DNA from: Capricornis sumatraensis
Taxonomy: Eukaryota > Chordata > Mammalia > Artiodactyla > Bovidae
Reading direction: 5' to 3'
Assembly: GCF_032405125.1 (NCBI RefSeq)
Contig: NW_027184618.1
Coordinates: 5,084,001 to 5,148,000, forward strand
Length of the DNA stretch: 64,000 bases
In this document: positions 1-9,571 of the stretch, piece after piece
Layout: each line of letters starts with the position of its first letter
Position numbering within the stretch: the first letter of the stretch is position 1
Program-made: the position numbers and the translations under genes
Notes under the pieces: model-generated
What the model was told of the DNA's origin: nothing
Seen by the model: the letters and a program-made list of their open reading frames with translations, nothing else
Database searches by the model: none

Positions 1-726
1 CAGGAAAGGCGAGAGGAACTCCATGGTCGTACCACCATTCCAAGAGTTCCCCAGATGTCTCAGTCCATTCCGGAGGAACCTCTTTGCCCTGCACTGGCTC
101 ATCTTTCAGGCCGAGGATCGACTCACACCACGGTGGCACCTGGGACAGCCCTGTGGGAAAGCCTCGAGGGAAAGCCTCGAGGGAAAACCGCAGATCCTTT
201 GATCCACGCGACGGGAAGCGTGACATTGCTGCTACAGCCTGGAAGGAAAGCGCACGTGCATGCTCCCACTCGAGACGTGGCCTGACTCCCCTGGGGAGAC
301 TCCAGAAGTACCCAAAGATCCATGTCAGCCCCTGAGAGGAATCCTCGGTTCCGGCCCTGACTCCACACAAGGTTTTTGGCCCCGGTATCGACAGGAGAGG
401 AATCCCGAGAGGGCCCCTGGCAACTCGCATGGGGACTGGCCTCTCCTCAGGCCACCAGGGCGGGTCCCTGAGGTCCCCGTCGTAACTCGAGAACACCTGC
501 CGCAACTCGAGAAAATCCAGGAAGTCCTCCCTTCCAGGCGAGATGAGGCCTATTTCCGATGAGGCGTCTGGAGACTAATGACACCTAACCTTTGGAACTT
601 CGAAAGAGTCTTTCACACCCTTGCTGCAACTCAAGAAGTTCACAGCCATACCCGTCTCCACTGGAGAGGAAGCACGATGGTCCCGCCCACATCCAGAGGA
701 GCCCCGTTTCCCCCTCGTAGCTCGAG
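1..726 (+). repeat. Partial satellite monomer, type C (left edge)
   Basis: The first 78 bp of this monomer lie outside the window. It carries the type C markers: CCGGAGGAA near 90, TTTCAGGCCG near 105, CATGCTCCC near 260, ATCGACAGG near 390, GGGCCCCTGGCAAC near 410 and CTCCTCAGG near 443. Private changes include GGCACCTGG (others have GGCACGTGG) near 137 and GAGACGTGG near 273. Confidence 0.95.
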
Positions 727-1530
727 ATGAGGGATCCTTTCCCTGCTTTCAACGGGAAAGAATTCCCGGCGTTCCCGTCGCATCTCAAGGGGAGGCACTC
801 TCAACAGGAAAGGCGAGAGGAACTCCATGGTCGTACCACCATTCCAAGAGTTCCCCAGATGTCTCAGTCCATTCCAGAGGAACCTCTTTGCCCTGCACTG
901 GCTCATCTTTCACGCCGAGGATCGACTCACACCACGGTGGCACGTGGGACAGCCCTGTGGGACAGCCTCGAGGGAAAGCCTCGAGGGAAAACCACAGATC
1001 CTTTGATCCACGCCACGGGAAGCGTGACATTGCTGCTACAGCCTGGAAGGAAAGCGCACGTGCATGCCCCCACTCGAGACGAGGCCTGACTCCCCTGGGG
1101 AGACTCCAGAAGTACTCAAAGATCCATGTCAGCCCCTGAGAGGAATCCTCGGTTCCGGCCCTGACTCCACACAAGGTTTTTGGCCCCGGTATCGACGGGA
1201 GAGGAATCCCGAGAGGTCCCCTAGCAACTCGCATGGGGACTGGCCTCTCCTGAGGCCACCAGGGGGGGTCCCTGAGGTCCCCGTCGTAACTCGAGAACAC
1301 CTGCCGCAACTCGAGAAAATCCAGGAAGTTCTCCCTTCCAGGCGAGATGAGGCCTATTTCCGATGAGGCGTCTGGAAACTAATGACACCTAAGCTCTGGA
1401 ACTTCGAAAGGGTCTTTCACACCCTTGCTGCAACTCAAGAAGTTCACCGCCATACCCGTCTCCACTCGAGAGGAAGCACGATGGTCCCGCCCACATCCAG
1501 AGGAGACCCGTTTCCCCCTCGTAGCTCGAG
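727..1530 (+). repeat. Satellite monomer, type D (804 bp)
   Basis: Type D markers are present: CTCAAGGGG at the 5-prime side, GTGGGACAGCC before the 13-bp repeat, CACGCCACGG near 1010, CATGCCCCC near 1064, ATCGACGGG near 1190 and CCTAAGCTCTGG near 1390. Private changes are AGTACTCAAAG near 1112 and GGTCCCCTAGC near 1215. A hand count gives 45 CpG dinucleotides in this monomer, ten of them inside TCGA. Confidence 0.93.
1241..1258 (+). other. Perfect short hairpin recurring once per monomer
   Basis: TGGCCTC (1241-1247) and GAGGCCA (1252-1258) form a perfect 7-bp stem with a TCCT loop. It recurs in types A, B and D and in most monomers of the right part. Type C has CTCCTCAGG here, leaving a 6-bp stem and 6-base loop. 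Some right-hand monomers break it, for example GGCCGTTCC near 38203, CTCCTGAACCC near 47868 and GGCTCCTCC near 49479. No function is shown. Confidence 0.7.
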
Positions 1531-1683
1531 ATGAGGGATCCTTTCCCTGCTTTCAACGGGAAAGAATTCCCGGCGTTCCCGTCGCATCTCAAGGGGAGGC
1601 ACTCTCAACAGGAAAGGCGAGAGGAACTCCATGGTCGTACCACCATTCCAAGAGTTCCCCAGATGTCTCAGTCCATTCCGGAG
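1310..1683 (+). repeat. Stretch showing the ~31-bp subrepeat of the monomer
   Basis: Related hexamer boxes start at 1310 (CTCGAG), 1342 (GCGAGA), 1402 (CTTCGA), 1434 (CTCAAG), 1465 (CTCGAG), 1525 (CTCGAG), 1588 (CTCAAG), 1618 (GCGAGA), 1648 (CCAAGA) and 1679 (CCGGAG). The spacings are 30-32 or about twice that. Farther upstream CTCGAG at 980, 1073 and 1290 is spaced 93 (3 x 31) and 217 (7 x 31). The whole monomer is close to 26 x 31 bp. Confidence 0.85.
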
Positions 1684-2334
1684 GAACCTCTTTGCCCTGC
1701 ACTGGCTCATCTTTCAGGCCGAGGATCGACTGACACCACGGTGGCACGTGGGACAGCCCTGTGGGAAAGCCTCGAGGGAAAGCCTCGAGGGAAAACCGCA
1801 GATCCTTTGATCCACGCGACGGGAAGCGTGACATTGCTGCTACAGCCTGGAAGGAAAGCGCACGTGCATGCTCCCACTCGAGACGAGGCCTGACTCCCCT
1901 GGGGAGACTCCAGAAGTACCCAAAGATCCATGTCAGCCCCTGAGAGGAATCCTCGGTTCCGGCCCTGACTCCACACAAGGTTTTTGGCCCCGGTATCGAC
2001 GGGAGAGGAATCCCGAGAGGCCCCCTAGCAACTCGCATGGGGACTGGCCTCTCCTGAGGCCACCAGGGCGGGTCCCTGAGGTCCCCGTCGTAACTCGAGA
2101 ACACCTGCCGCAACTCGAGAAAATCCAGGAAGTTCTCCCTTCCAGGCGAGATGAGGCCTATTTCCGATGAGGCGTCTGGAGACTAATGACACCTAAGCTC
2201 TGGAACTTCGAAAGGGTCTTTCACACCCTTGCTGCAACTCAAGAAGTTCACAGCCATACCCGTCTCCACTCGAGAGGAAGCACGATGGTCCCGCCCACAT
2301 CCAGAGGAGACCCGTTTCCCCCTCGTAGCTCGAG
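1531..2334 (+). repeat. Mosaic satellite monomer (D/A - C - D)
   Basis: The first part has CTCAAGGGG (type A or D, about 1588-1597). The middle has type C markers from CCGGAGG (about 1679) to CATGCTCCC (T at 1872). From the G at 2001 (ATCGACGGG) onward it is type D, with CCTAAGCTC near 2192 and GAGACCC near 2309. The two switches therefore lie in 1597-1680 and 1872-2001. Its 3-prime part, from about 1799, matches the 3-prime part of the monomer at 8767 exactly at a spacing of 7237 bp. Confidence 0.85.
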
Positions 2335-3138
2335 ATGAGGGATCCTTTCCCTGCTTTCAACGGGAAAGAATTCCCGGCGTTCCCGTCGCATCTCAAGGGG
2401 AGGCACTCTCAACAGGAAAGGCGAGAGGAACTCCATGGTCGTACCACCATTCCAAGAGTCCCCCAGATGTCTCAGTCCATTCCAGAGGAACCTCTTTGCC
2501 CTGCACTGGCTCATCTTTCACGCCGAGGATCGACTCACACCACGGTGGCACGTGGGACAGCCCTGTGGGAAAGCCTCGAGGGAAAGCCTCGAGGGAAAAC
2601 CACAGATCTTTTGATCCACGCGACGGGAAGCGTGACATTTCTGCCACAGCCTGGAAGGAAAGAGCACGTGCATGCCCCCACTCGAGACAAGCCCTGACTC
2701 CCCTGGGGAGACTCCAGAAGTACCCAAAGTTCCATGTCAGCCCCTGAGAGGAATCCTCGTTTCCGGCCCTGACTCCACACAAGGTTTTTGACCCCGGTAT
2801 CGACGGGAGAGGAATCCCGAGAGGCCCCCTAGCAACTCGCATGGGGAGTGGCCTCTCCTGAGGCCACCAGGGCGGTTCCCTGAGGTCCTCGTCGTAACTC
2901 GAGAACACCTGCCGCAACTCGAGAAAATCCAGGAAGTTCTCCCTTCCAGGCGAGATGAGGCCTATTTCCGATGAGGCGTCTGGAGACTAATGACACCTAA
3001 ACTCTGGAACTTCGAAAGGGTCTTTCACACCCTTGCTGCGACTCAAGAAGTTCACTGCCATACCCGTCTCCACTCGAGAGGAAGCACGATGGTCCCGCCC
3101 ACATTCAGAGGAGCCCCGTTTCCCCCTCGTAGCTCGAG
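2335..3138 (+). repeat. Reference type A monomer
   Basis: Markers that separate type A from the other three: ACATTTCTGCCACAG near 2635, GAAAGAGCAC near 2660, GAGACAAGCCC near 2685, AAAGTTCCATG near 2727, CTCGTTTCC near 2757, TTTTTGACCCC near 2785, GGGGAGTGG near 2844, GGTTCCCTGAGGTCCTCG near 2875, CCTAAACTC near 2995, CTGCGACTCAAG near 3036 and ACATTCAGAGG near 3101. Other type A copies start at 9572, 16809, 20026 and 24850. Confidence 0.9.
2567..2592 (+). repeat. 13-bp tandem duplication inside the monomer (2-unit form)
   Basis: Two exact copies of the 13-mer GGGAAAGCCTCGA lie at 2567-2579 and 2580-2592, followed by a partial GGGAAAA. Nearly all monomers have this pair about 230 bp from the monomer start; type D has GGGACAGCCTCGA as the first copy. 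Loss or gain of one unit accounts for the 791-bp and 817-bp monomers. Confidence 0.95.
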
Positions 3139-3942
3139 ATGAGGGATCCTTTCCCTGCTTTCAACGGGAAAGAATTCCCGGCGTTCCCGTCGCATCTCAA
3201 GAGGAGGCACTCTCAACAGGAAAGGCGTGAGGAACTCCATGGTCGTACCACCATTCCAAGAGTCCCCCAGATGTCTCAGTCCATTCCAGAGGAACCTCTT
3301 TGCCCTGCACTGGCTCATCTTTCACGCCAAGGATCGACTCACACCACGGTGGCACGTGGAACAGCCCTGTGGGAAAGCCTCGAGGGAAAGCCTCGAGGGA
3401 AAACCGCAGATCCTTTGATCCACGCGACGGGAAGCGTGACATTGCTGCTACAGCCTGGAAGGAAAGCGCACGTGCATGGCCCCACTCGAGACGAGGCCTG
3501 ACTCCACTGGGGAGACTCCGGAAGTACCCAAAGATCCATGTCAGCCCCTGAGAGGAATCCTCGGTTCCGGCCCTGACTCCACACAAGGTTTTTGGCCCCG
3601 TTATCGACAGGAGAGGAATCCCGAGAGGCCCCCTAGCAACTCGCATGGGGACTGGCCTCTCCTGAGGCCACCAGGGCGGGTCCCTGAGGTCCCCGTCGCA
3701 ATTCGAGAACACCTGCCGCAACTCGAGAAAATCCAGGAAGTTCTCCCTTCCAGGCGAGATGAGGCCTATTTCCGATGAGGGGTCTGGAGACTAATGACAC
3801 CTAACCTCTGGAACTTCGAAAGGGTCTTTCACAACCTTGCTGCCACTCAAGAAGTTCACTGCCATACCCGTCTCCACTCGAGAGGAAGCACGATGATCCC
3901 GCCCACATCCAGAGGAGCCCCGTTTCCCCCTCGTAGCTCGAG
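3139..3942 (+). repeat. Reference type B monomer
   Basis: Markers: CGCCAAGGATC near 3327, CACGTGGAACAG near 3353, CATGGCCCCAC near 3475, CTCCACTGGGG near 3502, ACTCCGGAAG near 3516, CCCCGTTATCGACAGG near 3596, GTCGCAATTCGAG near 3695, GATGAGGGGTC near 3775, ACAACCTTGCTGCCAC near 3830 and GATGATCCCGCC near 3893. Other type B copies start at 5551, 10376, 12788, 17613, 20830 and 25654. The monomers at 29687 and 30478 are altered derivatives. Confidence 0.9.
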
Positions 3943-4746
3943 ATGAGGGATCCTTTCCCTGCTTTCAACGGGAAAGAATTCCCGGCGTTCCCGTCGCATC
4001 TCAAAAGGAGGCACTCTCAACAGGAAAGGCGAGAGGAACTCCATGGTCGTACCACCATTCCAAGAGTTCCCCAGATGTCTCAGTCCATTCCGGAGGAAAC
4101 TCTTTGCCCTGCACTGGCTCATCTTTCAGGCCGATGATCGACTCACACCACGGTGGCACGTGGGACAGCCCTGTGGGAAAGCCTCGAGGGAAAGCCTCGA
4201 GGGAAAACCGCAGATCCTTTGATCCACGCGACGGGAAGCGTGACATTGCTGCTACAGCCTGGAAGGAAAGCGCACGTGCATGCTCCCACTCGAGACGAGG
4301 CCTGACTCCCCTGGGGAGACTCCAGAAGTACCCAAAGATCCATGTCAGCCCCTGAGAGGAATCCTCGGTTCCGGCCCTGACTCCACACAAGGTTTTTGGC
4401 CCCGGTATCGACAGGAGAGGAATCCCGAGAGGGCCCCTGGCAACTCGCATGGGGACTGGCCTCTCCTCAGGCCACCAGGGCGGGTCCCTGAGGTCCCCGT
4501 CGTAACTCGAGAACACCTGCCGCAACTCGAGAAAATCCAGGAAGTCCTCCCTTCCAGGCGAGATGAGGCCTATTTCCGATGAGGCGTCTGGAGACTAATG
4601 ACACCTAACCTTTGGAACTTCGAAAGAGTCTTTCACACCCTTGCTGCAACTCAAGAAGTTCACAGCCATACCCGTCTCCACTCGAGAGGAAGCACGATGG
4701 TCCCGCCCACATCCAGAGGAGCCCCGTTTCCCCCTCGTAGCTCGAG
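3943..4746 (+). repeat. Reference type C monomer
   Basis: Markers: CTCAAAAGG near 4002, CCGGAGG near 4091, TTTCAGGCCG near 4125, CATGCTCCC near 4279, ATCGACAGG near 4407, GGGCCCCTGG near 4430, CTCCTCAGG near 4463, GAAGTCCTCCC near 4541, CCTAACCTTTGG near 4604 and GAAAGAGTC near 4622. This copy has a private CCGATGATCG, shared only with 11180. Other type C copies start at 6355, 7963, 11180, 13592, 15200, 18417, 21634 and 23242. Confidence 0.9.
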
Positions 4747-5550
4747 ATGAGGGATCCTTTCCCTGCTTTCAACGGGAAAGAATTCCCGGCGTTCCCGTCG
4801 CATCTCAAGGGGAGGCACTCTCAACAGGAAAGGCGAGAGGAACTCCATGGTCGTACCACCATTCCAAGAGTTCCCCAGATGTCTCAGTCCATTCCAGAGG
4901 AACCTCTTTGCCCTGCACTGGCTCATCTTTCACGCCGAGGATCGACTCACACCACGGTGGCACGTGGGACAGCCCTGTGGGACAGCCTCGAGGGAAAGCC
5001 TCGAGGGAAAACCACAGATCCTTTGATCCACGCCACGGGAAGCGTGACATTGCTGCTACAGCCTGGAAGGAAAGAGCACGTGCATGCCCCCACTCGAGAC
5101 AAGCCCTGACTCCCCTGGGGAGACTCCAGAAGTACCCAAAGTTCCATGTCAGCCCCTGAGAGGAATCCTCGTTTCCGGCCCTGACTCCACACAAGGTTTT
5201 TGACCCCGGTATCGACGGGAGAGGAATCCCGAGAGGCCCCCTAGCAACTCGCATGGGGAGTGGCCTCTCCTGAGGCCACCAAGGCGGTTCCCTGAGGTCC
5301 TCGTCGTAACTCGAGAACACCTGCCGCAACTCGAGAAAATCCAGGAAGTTCTCCCTTCCAGGCGAGATGAGGCCTATTTCCGATGAGGCGTCTGGAGACT
5401 AATGACACCTAAACTCTGGAACTTCGAAAGGGTCTTTCACACCCTTGCTGCGACTCAAGAAGTTCACTGCCATACCCGTCTCCACTCTAGAGGAAGCACG
5501 ATGGTCCCGCCCACATTCAGAGGAGCCCCGTTTCCCCCTCGTAGCTCGAG
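4747..5550 (+). repeat. Hybrid monomer D/A
   Basis: The sequence is type D through GACAGCCTCGAG, CACGCCACGG and ATTGCTGCTAC, with the last D-specific base at 5057. It is type A from GAAAGAGCAC (first A-specific base at 5075) to the end, including GAGACAAGCCC and GGGGAGTGG. The switch lies in the 18-bp interval 5057-5075. It removes the equivalent of one monomer from the tetramer order. The same hybrid recurs at 11984. Confidence 0.88.
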
Positions 5551-7158
5551 ATGAGGGATCCTTTCCCTGCTTTCAACGGGAAAGAATTCCCGGCGTTCCC
5601 GTCGCATCTCAAGAGGAGGCACTCTCAACAGGAAAGGCGAGAGGAACTCCATGGTCGTACCACCATTCCAAGAGTCCCCCAGATGTCTCAGTCCATTCCA
5701 GAGGAACCTCTTTGCCCTGCACTGGCTCATCTTTCACGCCAAGGATCGACTCACACCACGGTGGCACGTGGAACAGCCCTGTGGGAAAGCCTCGAGGGAA
5801 AGCCTCGAGGGAAAACCGCAGATCCTTTGATCCACGCGACGGGAAGCGTGACATTGCTGCTACAGCCTGGAAGGAAAGCGCACGTGCATGGCCCCACTCG
5901 AGACGAGGCCTGACTCCACTGGGGAGACTCCGGAAGTACCCAAAGATCCATGTCAGCCCCTGAGAGGAATCCTCGGTTCCGGCCCTGACTCCACACAAGG
6001 TTTTTGGCCCCGTTATCGACAGGAGAGGAATCCCGAGAGGCCCCCTAGCAACTCGCATGGGGACTGGCCTCTCCTGAGGCCACCAGGGCGGGTCCCTGAG
6101 GTCCCCGTCGCAATTCGAGAACACCTGCCGCAACTCGAGAAAATCCAGGAAGTTCTCCCTTCCAGGCGAGATGAGGCCTATTTCCGATGAGGGGTCTGGA
6201 GACTAATGACACCTAACCTCTGGAACTTCGAAAGGGTCTTTCACAACCTTGCTGCCACTCAAGAAGTTCACTGCCATACCCGTCTCCACTCGAGAGGAAG
6301 CACGATGATCCCGCCCACATCCAGAGGAGCCCCGTTTCCCCCTCGTAGCTCGAGATGAGGGATCCTTTCCCTGCTTTCAACGGGAAAGAATTCCCGGCGT
6401 TCCCGTCGCATCTCAAAAGGAGGCACTCTCAACAGGAAAGGCGAGAGGAACTCCATGGTCGTACCACCATTCCAAGAGTTCCCCAGATGTCTCAGTCCAT
6501 TCCGGAGGAACCTCTTTGCCCTGCACTGGCTCATCTTTCAGGCCGAGGATCGACTCACACCACGGTGGCACGTGGGACAGCCCTGTGGGAAAGCCTCGAG
6601 GGAAAGCCTCGAGGGAAAACCGCAGATCCTTTGATCCACGCGACGGGAAGCGTGACATTGCTGCTACAGCCTGGAAGGAAAGCGCACGTGCATGCTCCCA
6701 CTCGAGACGAGGCCTGACTCCCCTGGTGAGACTCCAGAAGTACCCAAAGATCCATGTCAGCCCCTGAGAGGAATCCTCGGTTCCGGCCCTGACTCCACAC
6801 AAGGTTTTTGGCCCCGGTATCGACAGGAGAGGAATCCCGAGAGGGCCCCTGGCAACTCGAATGGGGACTGGCCTCTCCTCAGGCCACCAGGGCGGGTCCC
6901 TGAGGTCCCCGTCGTAACTCGAGAACACCTGCCGCAACTCGAGAAAATCCAGGAAGTCCTCCCTTCCAGGCGAGATGAGGCCTATTTCCGATGAGGCGTC
7001 TGGAGACTAATGACACCTAACCTTTGGAACTTCGAAAGAGTCTTTCACACCCTTGCTGCAACTCAAGAAGTTCACAGCCATACCCGTCTCCACTCGAGAG
7101 GAAGCACGATGGTCCCGCCCACATCCAGAGGAGCCCCGTTTCCCCCTCGTAGCTCGAG

Positions 7159-7962
7159 ATGAGGGATCCTTTCCCTGCTTTCAACGGGAAAGAATTCCCG
7201 GCGTTCCCATCGCATCTCAAGGGGAGGCACTCTCAACAGGAAAGGCGAGAGGAACTCCATGGTCGTACCACCATTCCAAGAGTTCCCCAGATGTCTCAGT
7301 CCATTCCAGAGGAACCTCTTTGCCCTGCACTGGCTCATCTTTCACGCCGAGAATCGACTCACACCACGGTGGCACGTGGGACAGCCCTGTGGGACAGCCT
7401 CGAGGGAAAGCCTCGAGGGAAAACCACAGATCCTTTGATCCACGCCACGGGAAGCGTGACATTGCTGCTACAGCCTGGAAGGAAAGCGCACGTGCATGCC
7501 CCCACGCGAGACGAGGCCTGACTCCCCTGGGGAGACTCCAGAAGTACCCAAAGATCCATGTCAGCCCCTGAGAGGAATCCTCGGTTCCGGCCCTGACTCC
7601 ACACAAGGTTTTTGGCCCCGTTATCGACAGGAGAGGAATCCCGAGAGGCCCCCTAGCAACTCGCATGGGGACTGGCCTCTCCTGAGGCCACCAGGGCGGG
7701 TCCCTGAGGTCCCCGTCGCAATTCGAGAACACCTGCCGCAACTCGAGAAAATCCAGGAAGTTCTCCCTTCCAGGCGAGATGAGGCCTATTTCCGATGAGG
7801 GGTCTGGAGACTAATGACACCTAACCTCTGGAACTTCGAAAGGGTCTTTCACACCCTTGCTGCCACTCAAGAAGTTCACTGCCATACCCGTCTCCACTCG
7901 AGAGGAAGCACGATGATCCCGCCCACATCCAGAGGAGCCCCGTTTCCCCCTCGTAGCTCGAG
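7159..7962 (+). repeat. Hybrid monomer D/B, first kind
   Basis: Type D markers run up to ACTCCAGAAG (7540). Type B markers begin with the T at 7621 in CCCCGTTATCGACAGG and continue through GTCGCAATTCG and GATGATCCC. The switch is in 7540-7621. Its B tail has CACACCCTTGCTGCCAC, whereas reference B monomers have CACAACC. It also has the private change CGAGAATCG near 7348. The same monomer recurs at 14396. Confidence 0.86.
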
Positions 7963-8766
7963 ATGAGGGATCCTTTCCCTGCTTTCAACGGGAAAGAATT
8001 CCCGGCGTTCCCGTCGCATCTCAAAAGGAGGCACTCTCAACAGGAAAGGCGAGAGGAACTCCATGGTCGTACCACCATTCCAAGAGTTCCCCAGATGTCT
8101 CAGTCCATTCCGGAGGAACCTCTTTGCCCTGCACTGGCTCATCTTTCAGGCCGAGGATCGACTCACACCACGGTGGCACGTGGGACAGCCCTGTGGGAAA
8201 GCCTCGAGGGAAAGCCTCGAGGGAAAACCGCAGATCCTTTGATCCACGCGACGGGAAGCGTGACATTGCTGCTACAGCCTGGAAGGAAAGCGCACGTGCA
8301 TGCTCCCACTCGAGACGAGGCCTGACTCCCCTGGGGAGACTCCAGAAGTACCCAAAGATCCATGTCAGCCCCTGAGAGGAATCCTCGGTTCCGGCCCTGA
8401 CTCCACACAAGGTTTTTGGCCCCGGTATCGACAGGAGAGGAATCCCGAGAGGGCCCCTGGCAACTCGCATGGGGACTGGCCTCTCCTCAGGCCACCAGGG
8501 CGGGTCCCTGAGGTCCCCGTCGTAACTCGAGAACACCTGCCGCAACTCGAGAAAATCCAGGAAGTCCTCCCTTCCAGGCGAGATGAGGCCTATTTCCGAT
8601 GAGGCGTCTGGAGACTAATGACACCTAACCTTTGGAACTTCGAAAGAGTCTTTCACACCCTTGCTGCAACTCAAGAAGTTCACAGCCATACCCGTCTCCA
8701 CTCGAGAGGAAGCACGATGGTCCCGCCCACATCCAGAGGAGCCCCGTTTCCCCCTCGTAGCTCGAG

Positions 8767-9571
8767 ATGAGGGATCCTTTCCCTGCTTTCAACGGGAAAG
8801 AATTCCCGGCGTTCCCATCGCATCTCAAGGGGAGGCACTCTCAACAGGAAAGGCGAGAGGAACTCCATGGTCGTACCACCATTCCAAGAGTTCCCCAGAT
8901 GTCTCAGTCCATTCCAGAGGAACCTCTTTGCCCTGCACTGGCTCATCTTTCACGCCGAGGATCGACTCACACCACGGTGGCACGTGGGACAGCCCTGTTG
9001 GGACAGCCTCGAGGGAAAGCCTCGAGGGAAAACCACAGATCCTTTGATCCACGCGACGGGAAGCGTGACATTGCTGCTACAGCCTGGAAGGAAAGCGCAC
9101 GTGCATGCTCCCACTCGAGACGAGGCCTGACTCCCCTGGGGAGACTCCAGAAGTACCCAAAGATCCATGTCAGCCCCTGAGAGGAATCCTCGGTTCCGGC
9201 CCTGACTCCACACAAGGTTTTTGGCCCCGGTATCGACGGGAGAGGAATCCCGAGAGGCCCCCTAGCAACTCGCATGGGGACTGGCCTCTCCTGAGGCCAC
9301 CAGGGCGGGTCCCTGAGGTCCCCGTCGTAACTCGAGAACACCTGCCGCAACTCGAGAAAATCCAGGAAGTTCTCCCTTCCAGGCGAGATGAGGCCTATTT
9401 CCGATGAGGCGTCTGGAGACTAATGACACCTAAGCTCTGGAACTTCGAAAGGGTCTTTCACACCCTTGCTGCAACTCAAGAAGTTCACAGCCATACCCGT
9501 CTCCACTCGAGAGGAAGCACGATGGTCCCGCCCACATCCAGAGGAGACCCGTTTCCCCCTCGTAGCTCGAG
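8767..9571 (+). repeat. Hybrid D monomer at the junction of the two 7237-bp units (805 bp)
   Basis: The 5-prime part equals the monomer at 16004, including the extra T in CTGTTGGGACAG near 8999 and A at 9035. From the G at 9055 it equals the 3-prime part of the monomer at 1531, with CATGCTCCC and TTCACAGCC. The switch lies in 9035-9055, inside the shared sequence CAGATCCTTTGATCCACG. Confidence 0.88.

Larger units (their letters stand above)
2335..9571 (+). repeat. Higher-order repeat, 9 monomers, copy 1 (7237 bp)
   Basis: Monomer starts: 2335 (A), 3139 (B), 3943 (C), 4747 (D/A hybrid), 5551 (B), 6355 (C), 7159 (D/B hybrid), 7963 (C), 8767 (D, 805 bp). The order reads as three A-B-C-D tetramers from which three monomers have been lost at the two hybrids. 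Alignment to the next 7237 bp holds from 1799 to 9054 against 9036 to 16291. The only certain mismatch I found inside that span is G at 6904 against A at 14141. Confidence 0.92.

Noticed and set aside
621..1139. Plus-strand frames of 100, 120 and 172 codons in most monomers
   Set aside because: They overlap each other and the minus-strand frame in different registers, have low-complexity R/P/S-rich translations typical of CpG-rich DNA, and their variation follows the DNA repeat and not codon positions.
785..1309. Recurring minus-strand open frame of about 174 codons in most monomers
   Set aside because: Several overlapping frames on both strands are equally open and recur at the same spacing. 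The frames are broken by stops and by 1- and 13-bp indels in many monomers. No recognisable domain, signal or promoter context is seen.
1441..1475. Possible CENP-B box near CCCGTCTCCACTCGAG
   Set aside because: It resembles the reverse of the core pattern, but the CGA element is displaced by one base and the final A is missing. TTCGAAAGGG near 1403 also lacks the required A and CGGG spacing. No proper match seen by eye.
8997..9003. CTGTTGGG insertions (near 8999, 16235 and 19452) as separate mutations
   Set aside because: All three are in otherwise matching type D monomers at equivalent places in higher-order units, so they are copies of one event.
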